Positions 58,534 through 64,000 of a stretch of DNA of 64,000 nt are shown here, piece by piece. Numbering within the stretch: the first letter of the stretch is position 1; each line of letters starts with the position of its first letter. Made by a program: the position numbers and the translations under genes. The DNA lies in NCBI RefSeq assembly GCF_001676875.1, contig NZ_JYKA01000008.1, forward strand, positions 118,145 to 182,144. Direction: 5' to 3'. Under the pieces are notes generated by a model. That model searched no databases. It worked only from the letters and a program-made list of their open reading frames with translations, and was not told the DNA's origin. The stretch is from Chromobacterium subtsugae. Lineage in GTDB: Bacteria; Pseudomonadota; Gammaproteobacteria; Burkholderiales; Chromobacteriaceae.

Positions 58534-59643
58534 ATGTCTGATCTGGCTTCCGCGCAGCTGCTCCAAGCATCTGCAGCCCAGCTGCCCATTCATACCTATT
58601 TCGATCCCGGGTTCTACGCCAGGGAGCAGGAGCTTCTGTTCGCCGACGCTCCCCAGTACTACGGCCACGAATTGATGGCGCCCAATGCCGGCGACTATCA
58701 CACGCTGGAATGGCTGGGGCACGGCAAGATGCTCAAGAACGTCGACGGCGAGATCAAGCTGATCTCCAACGTCTGCCGCCATCGACAGGCGATCATCTAT
58801 AAAGGCCGCGGCAACGGCAACCATATCGTCTGCAATCTGCACGGCTGGACCTACGATGCCGCTGGCACGCTGGTGGGCGCGCCGCATTTTCCGGAAACGC
58901 CGTGCCTGAACCTGGGCCAGACCGAGCTGACGCGCTGGAACGGCCTGCTGTTCGACGCGCGCCGCAACGTGGCGGCGGACCTGGCCAAGCTGGGCGTGGC
59001 CAAGCACATGGCTTTTGACGGCTACGCCTTCCATTCGACGCAGTCCGCCGAGTACGACTTCAACTGGAAAACCTTCATTGAGGTGTATTCCGAGGACTAC
59101 CACGTCGATCCCTTCCATCCCGGCCTCGGCAATTTCGTCGACTGCGGCGATCTGAAGTGGGAATGGGGCGACAGCTACCACGTGCAGACCGTGGGCGTGA
59201 AAAACCGCCTGGCGCGCGCCGGCTCCAAGGTGTACGGCAAATGGCACGAGGAAGTGCGCCGCCGCTACGCCGAGCAGCAGCCGGAGTTCGGTGCCATCTG
59301 GCTGACCTACTACCCCAATATCATGGTGGAGTGGTATCCGCACGTGCTGGTGGTGAGCGTGGTGATTCCGCGCGGCCCGGAGAAGTGCACGGTGATCACC
59401 GAGTTCTACTACCCGGAAGACGTGGTGTGGTTCGAGCCGGAATTCATCGAGGCCGAGCAGGCCGCCTACTTCGAAACCGCCAAGGAAGACGACGAAATCT
59501 GCATCCGCATGCACGAGGGCCGCAAGGCGCTGTGGATGGCCGGCGTCAGCGAGGTGGGGCCGTACCAGTCGCCGACCGAGGAGGGCATGCAGCACTTCCA
59601 CGAATACTATCGCCGCCAGATGGGGTTGGCATTGGCTGGTTAA
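58534..59643 (+). CDS. Rieske non-heme iron oxygenase, alpha-subunit type
   Basis: A 369-residue aromatic-ring-hydroxylating/SRPBCC-family oxygenase. The Rieske [2Fe-2S] ligands are Cys81-x-His83 and Cys100-x2-His103 (CRHRQ; CNLHGW). The mononuclear iron motif is EDYHVDPFH (His190 and His195). Substrate is unknown; choline/carnitine-type and aromatic-ring types share this layout. No ferredoxin reductase or beta subunit is adjacent, so electrons must come from elsewhere. GGAGGTG precedes ATG 58534. A strong terminator follows at once, so it is monocistronic. Confidence 0.85.
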   Translation: MSDLASAQLLQASAAQLPIHTYFDPGFYAREQELLFADAPQYYGHELMAPNAGDYHTLEWLGHGKMLKNVDGEIKLISNVCRHRQAIIYKGRGNGNHIVCNLHGWTYDAAGTLVGAPHFPETPCLNLGQTELTRWNGLLFDARRNVAADLAKLGVAKHMAFDGYAFHSTQSAEYDFNWKTFIEVYSEDYHVDPFHPGLGNFVDCGDLKWEWGDSYHVQTVGVKNRLARAGSKVYGKWHEEVRRRYAEQQPEFGAIWLTYYPNIMVEWYPHVLVVSVVIPRGPEKCTVITEFYYPEDVVWFEPEFIEAEQAAYFETAKEDDEICIRMHEGRKALWMAGVSEVGPYQSPTEEGMQHFHEYYRRQMGLALAG

Positions 59644-59671
59644 AGTGGCAAGTTGAATGCCATAATGCAGG

Positions 59672-59698
59672 GGCGCGGAAGATTCCGCGCCTTTTTTT
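59672..59698 (+). terminator. Terminator of the Rieske oxygenase gene
   Basis: A nine-base perfect stem ggcgcggaa/ttccgcgcc with loop ga is followed by seven Ts. Confidence 0.92.
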
Positions 59699-59731
59699 AT
59701 CCTCTTCAATCTTCAAACAACGGCCAGGACG

Positions 59732-60259
59732 ATGTCCGCAATTCTCCGCATGGTTGTTTTCGGCGCGCTGCTGCTGGGCAGCACGATGGCCCAGGCTGCC
59801 AGCTATGCCGATCCGGTCAGCAAAGTCCGCTTCACGCTGCCGCCGGGCTGGAAGGTGCGCCCCAGCATCACCGACGGCGTGCGCGTGCTGCGGGTGGTGC
59901 CGCCGAAGGCCGATCAGCGCGAGCGCGCCGCCATCGAGGTGCAGATCGGCGTGCGCAAGCCGCGGCGCGGCGACACGCTGCCGCGGCTGGCGGCGGCGTT
60001 CCGCAATGAGGACGGCGACCGCGAGGCCGCCAACTTCGTCCGCGTCAATCCAAAAGCCGGCCGGCTGGTGACCGAATACCGCGACGGCCGCTTCGTCTCC
60101 AACCGGCTGTGGATTGTGCGCCATAATCTGCATGTGATTCAGCTGGTGGACCGCAATCGGCTGCTGGAGGCGCGCTGCACCGCCAACGCGTCGGAATTCA
60201 AGACCTATCGCCGGCAGATGGAGGCCATCTGTCTGAGCGTGGCGCTGGCCAGGAAGTGA
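59732..60259 (+). CDS. Hypothetical secreted protein
   Basis: A 175-residue protein with a signal peptide (to STMAQAASYA). The mature part starts DPVSKVRFTLPPGWKVRPS, a beta-rich pattern like small periplasmic proteins of unknown role. Two cysteines near the C-terminus (EARCTAN and EAICLS) may form a disulfide. AGGACG precedes ATG. The stop overlaps the GTG of the exporter gene. Confidence 0.75.
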   Translation: MSAILRMVVFGALLLGSTMAQAASYADPVSKVRFTLPPGWKVRPSITDGVRVLRVVPPKADQRERAAIEVQIGVRKPRRGDTLPRLAAAFRNEDGDREAANFVRVNPKAGRLVTEYRDGRFVSNRLWIVRHNLHVIQLVDRNRLLEARCTANASEFKTYRRQMEAICLSVALARK

Positions 60260-61164
60260 AGTCGTCGATTTTCCCCGCGGGGATGGGAAGCAAAGGTAAG
60301 GATGTGGTAGCGCAGGGTAGGCAGGGCGGATTCCGGCTGGGGTCCGGCTGGATGGTGGTGGCGGCGGCGTTGTTCGCCTTGATGGGGTTGTTCGTCAAGC
60401 TGGGCGCGCAGCAATTCTCGTCCACCGAACTGGTGTTCTGGCGCACGCTGATCGGCGTGGTCGCGCTGGGCGGCGCGGCGCTGTGGCGGCGCGAGCGTTT
60501 CGCCACGCCTTTGCTGCGCTACCATCTGCAGCGCGGGGTGATAGGCTACAGTTCGCTGCTGATGTCGTTCTACGCCATCGCCCATCTGCCGCTGGCGACG
60601 GCGTCCACGCTGACCTACACCTCGCCGATGTTTCTGGCGCTGCTGTCAGTGGTCTTGCTGCGGGAGCGCTTGCCGGCGCAGGCGATGGCCGGGCTGGCGC
60701 TGGGCTTCGCCGGCGTGGCGCTGCTGCTGCGGCCCACGCTGTCCGGCGACGCCTGGTTTGCCGGCTTGATGGGCCTGGCGTCGGGCTTTCTGGCCGGCTG
60801 GTCCTACCTGCATGTGCGCGAACTGGGGCGGCAGGGCGAGGCCGAGTGGCGGGTGGTGTTCTATTTCGCGCTGATCTCCACGGTCGGCGGCGTGCTGCTG
60901 ATGTGCCTGGAGCGCTGGCACCCGGTGACGCTGGACAATGTCGGCCTGTTGCTGGGCCTTGGCGTCAGCGCTACGCTGGCGCAATTGGCGATGACCCGCG
61001 CCTACAAGGTGGGGCGCAAGCTGGCCGCGGCCAACCTGTCTTATCTGACCGTGGTGTTTTCCAGCCTGATCGGCGCGCTGGTGTGGGGCGACGCGCTGTC
61101 GCCGGCGTCGCTGCTGGCGATGGGCTTGATCGTGGTCAGCGGCATGTTGGCTAGTCGGCGCTAG
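60256..61164 (+). CDS. EamA/DMT-family transporter
   Basis: A 302-residue membrane protein with ten predicted helices in two EamA repeats (about 32-160 and 170-300). Blocks such as ALFALMGLFVKLGAQQFSSTEL and ATASTLTYTSPMFLALLSVV are typical. It probably exports a metabolite; the substrate is unknown. GTG 60256 overlaps the previous stop; ATG 60283 is the alternative start. Confidence 0.85.
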   Translation: MKSSIFPAGMGSKGKDVVAQGRQGGFRLGSGWMVVAAALFALMGLFVKLGAQQFSSTELVFWRTLIGVVALGGAALWRRERFATPLLRYHLQRGVIGYSSLLMSFYAIAHLPLATASTLTYTSPMFLALLSVVLLRERLPAQAMAGLALGFAGVALLLRPTLSGDAWFAGLMGLASGFLAGWSYLHVRELGRQGEAEWRVVFYFALISTVGGVLLMCLERWHPVTLDNVGLLLGLGVSATLAQLAMTRAYKVGRKLAAANLSYLTVVFSSLIGALVWGDALSPASLLAMGLIVVSGMLASRR

Positions 61165-61206
61165 AATACAGTCAAGGTTGCCATCACCGTTTGAAGGGAG
61201 AAGTGG

Positions 61207-61563
61207 ATGATCTCGATTCGCGAGCAGGATTATGGCCTGGACGTGGCCTTGTTCAATGAATTCACGCTGGCCGATTTCCAGCTGCTGGAGCAGGCGCTGC
61301 TCAAGCGGCTGGAAGAGCGCGACAAGCCGGACATGCTGCTGGACCTGTCGGAGTTGAAGGACTTCACGCTGGACATGGCGCTGGAAGAGGTGAAGTTCAT
61401 GCGCGCCCACGAGGAGAAGCTGGGCCGCGTCGCCATCGTGGTGGGCGACGTGTGGATCCGGCTGGCCACCCATATCGCCGGCCTGCTGTCGCATACCCAT
61501 GTCCAGTATTTCGATCTGACCGAAGAGGCTCAGGCCTGGCTGGCGCGGCCGGTCGCCGCTTGA
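61207..61563 (+). CDS. STAS/SpoIIAA-like protein
   Basis: A 118-residue cytoplasmic protein of the SpoIIAA-like (DUF3478) family: an opening ISIREQDYGLDVALFNEFTLADF, a strand-helix core PDMLLDLSELKDFTLDMALE, and a VAIVVGDVWIRLATHIAG helix. The family is related to STAS domains and may bind lipids or proteins; its role is not known. GGGAG precedes ATG 61207. It lies between the exporter and tex, 60 bp before tex. Confidence 0.8.
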   Translation: MISIREQDYGLDVALFNEFTLADFQLLEQALLKRLEERDKPDMLLDLSELKDFTLDMALEEVKFMRAHEEKLGRVAIVVGDVWIRLATHIAGLLSHTHVQYFDLTEEAQAWLARPVAA

Positions 61564-61622
61564 TTTTGGCGCGGATGGCGCTACAGTAGCGGTTTTTGTT
61601 CCATTCGAAAGAATAAGAACCG

Positions 61623-63935
61623 ATGCTGAAAAGCCTTTCCAGCCGCCTGGCAGCTGAGCTTGCCGTCCGCGAATCCCAGGTGGCCGCCACCATCGAACTG
61701 ATAGACGGCGGCGCCACCGTTCCCTTCATCGCCCGTTACCGCAAGGAAGTCACCGGCGGGCTGGACGACACCCAGCTGCGCAACCTGGCCGAGCGCCTGG
61801 TCTATCTGCGCGAACTGGACGACCGCCGCGCCAGCATACTCAAGAGCATCGCCGAGCAGGGCAAGCTCAGCCCCGAGCTGGAAGCGGCGCTCTATGCCAG
61901 CGACAACAAGACCACGCTGGAAGACATCTACCTGCCCTACAAGCCCAAGCGCCGCACCAAGGCGCAGATCGCCCGCGAGGCCGGCCTGGAGCCGCTGGCC
62001 GACAGCCTGCTGGCCGATCCGACGCAAGACCCTAACGCGCTGGCAGAAACCTACCTCAACGCCGAAGCCGGCGTCGCCGACGCCAAAGCGGCATTGGACG
62101 GCGCGCGCGCCATCCTGATGGAGCGCTTCGCCGAGGATGCCGAGCTGCTGGGCCGCTTGCGCGAAAAGCTGTGGAGCGAGGGCGAATTGGCGGCCACGGT
62201 GGTGGCCGGCAAGGAAACCGAGGGCGCCAAGTTCTCCGATTACTTCGATCACCGCGAGGCCATCAAGGCCATTCCGTCGCACCGCGCGCTGGCCTTGCTG
62301 CGCGGCCGCAACGAAGGCGTGCTGAATGTCGCGTTGAAATACCAGCCGGATGAAACGCCGATCACCGAGCGTTCCGGCTATGAGCTGCTGATCGCCGACC
62401 GTTTCGATATCCGGGACGCCGGCCGCGCCGCCGACAAGTGGCTGCTGGACGGCGTGCGCCTGTGCTGGCGCGCCAAGATCTTCCTGTCGCTGGAGCTGGA
62501 GCTGGTGTCGAGGCTGAAGGAAGCCGCCGACGCCGAAGCGATCAAGGTGTTCGCCGCCAACCTGCATGACCTGCTGCTGGCGGCGCCGGCCGGCCGCCGC
62601 GCGACGCTGGGTCTGGACCCGGGCCTGCGCACCGGCTGCAAGGTCGCCGTCGTCGACGATACCGGCAAGGTGCTCGATACCACCGCCATCTATCCGCACG
62701 AGCCGCGCCGCGAATGGGACAAATCCATCGCCATCCTCGGCGCGCTGTGCGCCCGCCACAAGGTAGACCTGATCGCCATCGGCAACGGCACAGCCAGCCG
62801 CGAAACCGACAAGCTGGCGCAGGACCTGATCAAGGCCTTCCCGCAACTTTCCATGACCAAGATCGTGGTGTCGGAAGCCGGCGCTTCCGTTTATTCCGCC
62901 TCCGAACTGGCGGCCAAGGAATTCCCTGACATGGACGTCAGCCTGCGCGGCGCGGTGTCGATCGCCCGCCGCCTGCAAGACCCGCTGGCCGAACTGGTGA
63001 AGATCGACCCCAAATCCATCGGCGTCGGCCAGTATCAGCACGACGTCAACCAAAGCCAGCTGGCGCGCGCGCTGGACGGCGTGGTGGAGGATTGCGTCAA
63101 CGCGGTGGGCGTCGACGTCAATACCGCTTCGGCGCCGTTGCTGACGCGCATCTCCGGCCTGAATGCGACGCTGGCGTCCAATATTGTGTCCTACCGCGAC
63201 CAGAACGGCGCTTTCCGCACTCGCAAGGAGTTGCTGAAAGTGCCGCGTCTGGGCGACAAAACCTTCGAGCAGGCGGCCGGCTTCCTGCGCATCGCCGGCG
63301 GCGACAACCCGCTGGACGCGTCGTCGGTGCACCCGGAAGCGTATCCGGTGGTGGAGAAGATCGTGGCCAAGGCCGGCCGCGAGGTGAAATCGCTGATCGG
63401 CGACTCCGCCTTCCTGAAGTCGGTGCGCGCGACCGACTACACCGACGAGCGTTTCGGCCTGCCGACCGTGATGGATATTCTTAAAGAACTGGACAAACCG
63501 GGCCGCGATCCGCGTCCGGAGTTCAAGACCGCCGCCTTCCAGGACGGCATCGAGGACATCAAGCATTTGCAGCCGGGCATGGTGCTGGAGGGCGTGGTCA
63601 CCAACGTCGCCAACTTCGGCGCCTTCGTCGATATCGGCGTGCACCAGGATGGGCTGGTGCATATCTCGGCGCTGTCCAATAAATTCATCGACGATCCGCG
63701 CAAGGTGGTCAAGGCTGGCGATGTGGTCAAGGTCAAGGTGCTGGAAGTGGATGTGGTGCGCAAGCGCATCGCACTGACGATGCGGCTGGACGACGAGGTC
63801 GGCGCGGGTAATAGCCGCAGCGGCCGAAGCGACGCCCGCGCCGACAGCCGTCCGCGCCAGCAGCGTGGCCAGTCTGCCGCGCCGCAGGGCGATACCGCGA
63901 TGGCGGCGGCCTTCGCCAAACTGCGCAAGAGCTGA
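61623..63935 (+). CDS. tex: Transcription accessory protein Tex (RNA-binding, S1 domain)
   Basis: A 770-residue protein of normal Tex length. The N-terminal HTH-like part contains [22 protein letters not shown] YqgF-like domain ([20 protein letters not shown]) follows, then helix-hairpin-helix segments ([20 protein letters not shown]), and an S1 domain near residues 650-720 ([20 protein letters not shown]). The tail is Arg/Gln-rich. Tex acts on RNA and transcription. It ends with its own terminator. Confidence 0.95.
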   Translation: MLKSLSSRLAAELAVRESQVAATIELIDGGATVPFIARYRKEVTGGLDDTQLRNLAERLVYLRELDDRRASILKSIAEQGKLSPELEAALYASDNKTTLEDIYLPYKPKRRTKAQIAREAGLEPLADSLLADPTQDPNALAETYLNAEAGVADAKAALDGARAILMERFAEDAELLGRLREKLWSEGELAATVVAGKETEGAKFSDYFDHREAIKAIPSHRALALLRGRNEGVLNVALKYQPDETPITERSGYELLIADRFDIRDAGRAADKWLLDGVRLCWRAKIFLSLELELVSRLKEAADAEAIKVFAANLHDLLLAAPAGRRATLGLDPGLRTGCKVAVVDDTGKVLDTTAIYPHEPRREWDKSIAILGALCARHKVDLIAIGNGTASRETDKLAQDLIKAFPQLSMTKIVVSEAGASVYSASELAAKEFPDMDVSLRGAVSIARRLQDPLAELVKIDPKSIGVGQYQHDVNQSQLARALDGVVEDCVNAVGVDVNTASAPLLTRISGLNATLASNIVSYRDQNGAFRTRKELLKVPRLGDKTFEQAAGFLRIAGGDNPLDASSVHPEAYPVVEKIVAKAGREVKSLIGDSAFLKSVRATDYTDERFGLPTVMDILKELDKPGRDPRPEFKTAAFQDGIEDIKHLQPGMVLEGVVTNVANFGAFVDIGVHQDGLVHISALSNKFIDDPRKVVKAGDVVKVKVLEVDVVRKRIALTMRLDDEVGAGNSRSGRSDARADSRPRQQRGQSAAPQGDTAMAAAFAKLRKS

Positions 63936-63958
63936 GTTTGACTATATAGAGCTATTGG

Positions 63959-63990
63959 AACAGGCCGGCGGGTGCGCCGGCCTGTTTGTT
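63959..63990 (+). terminator. Terminator of tex
   Basis: A 12-base stem aacaggccggcg/cgccggcctgtt with loop ggtg leads into TTTGTTTT. Confidence 0.88.
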
Positions 63991-64000
63991 TTCGGGGTTT

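Overview
The window is high-GC, densely coded proteobacterial DNA. Gene content and order point to a betaproteobacterium of the Chromobacterium group. The evidence is a catecholate-siderophore locus laid out like the chromobactin locus, a secreted chitobiase, an aru/ast arginine succinyltransferase cluster, and FbpABC-, Liv- and Znu-type ABC systems. The genus is an inference from remembered gene order, not from a search. No rRNA, tRNA, CRISPR array, phage or insertion sequence was seen.

Layout. 1-6.7 kb (minus): siderophore system with TonB receptor, DUF2218 protein, periplasmic binding protein, FecCD permease, ATPase, then an NRPS that runs off the left edge; Fur-box-like sites lie before the receptor and before the NRPS. 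7.1-9.7 kb (plus): GH20 chitobiase. 10.1-11.9 kb (plus): lipocalin-like protein, an orphan periplasmic solute-binding-like protein, and a low-GC unrecognised gene. 12.0-19.8 kb (minus): a six-gene run of OprB porin, beta-propeller, Tat-exported DyP/EfeB peroxidase and FbpABC ferric transporter. 20.3-26.7 kb (plus): aruC-aruF-aruG-astD-astB, ending in a hairpin with no aruE/astE. 27.3-30.9 kb (plus): livHMGF with no adjacent binding protein. 31-35.5 kb: two divergent orphan solute-binding proteins, a YdcF-like protein, and a Bcr/CflA-type efflux pump divergent from an AraC regulator. 35.4-39 kb (minus): a small secreted protein and two tandem alkaline phosphatases. 39.1-44.3 kb (minus): a degenerate HD-GYP protein and HrpA helicase. 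44.3-48.8 kb: a zinc-starvation module (COG0523 GTPase and DUF1826 leftward, znuACB rightward) with two Zur-like palindromes between the arms. 48.8-54.4 kb: a beta-barrel protein, a two-kinase/one-regulator signalling operon, and a membrane chemoreceptor. 54.6-57.9 kb (minus): ackA-pta. 58.5-63.9 kb (plus): an orphan Rieske oxygenase, a small secreted protein, an EamA exporter, a STAS-like protein and Tex.

How the genes work together. Metal acquisition dominates: ferric-siderophore import, a second ferric system that may couple a periplasmic peroxidase to FbpABC, and zinc import with a zinc-chaperone GTPase. Carbon and nitrogen scavenging (chitin, arginine, branched-chain amino acids, phosphate esters) is the second theme.

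The most unusual element is at 49.7-52.9 kb. Two paralogous, translationally coupled sensor kinases have lost opposite halves of the kinase core. The first keeps the ATP-binding domain but has Ala in place of the phospho-acceptor His. The second keeps the His box but has no recognisable ATP-binding boxes. An intact NarL-type regulator follows. This looks like a split histidine kinase made by duplication and complementary decay. The second most unusual element is the six-gene porin/propeller/peroxidase/FbpABC operon.
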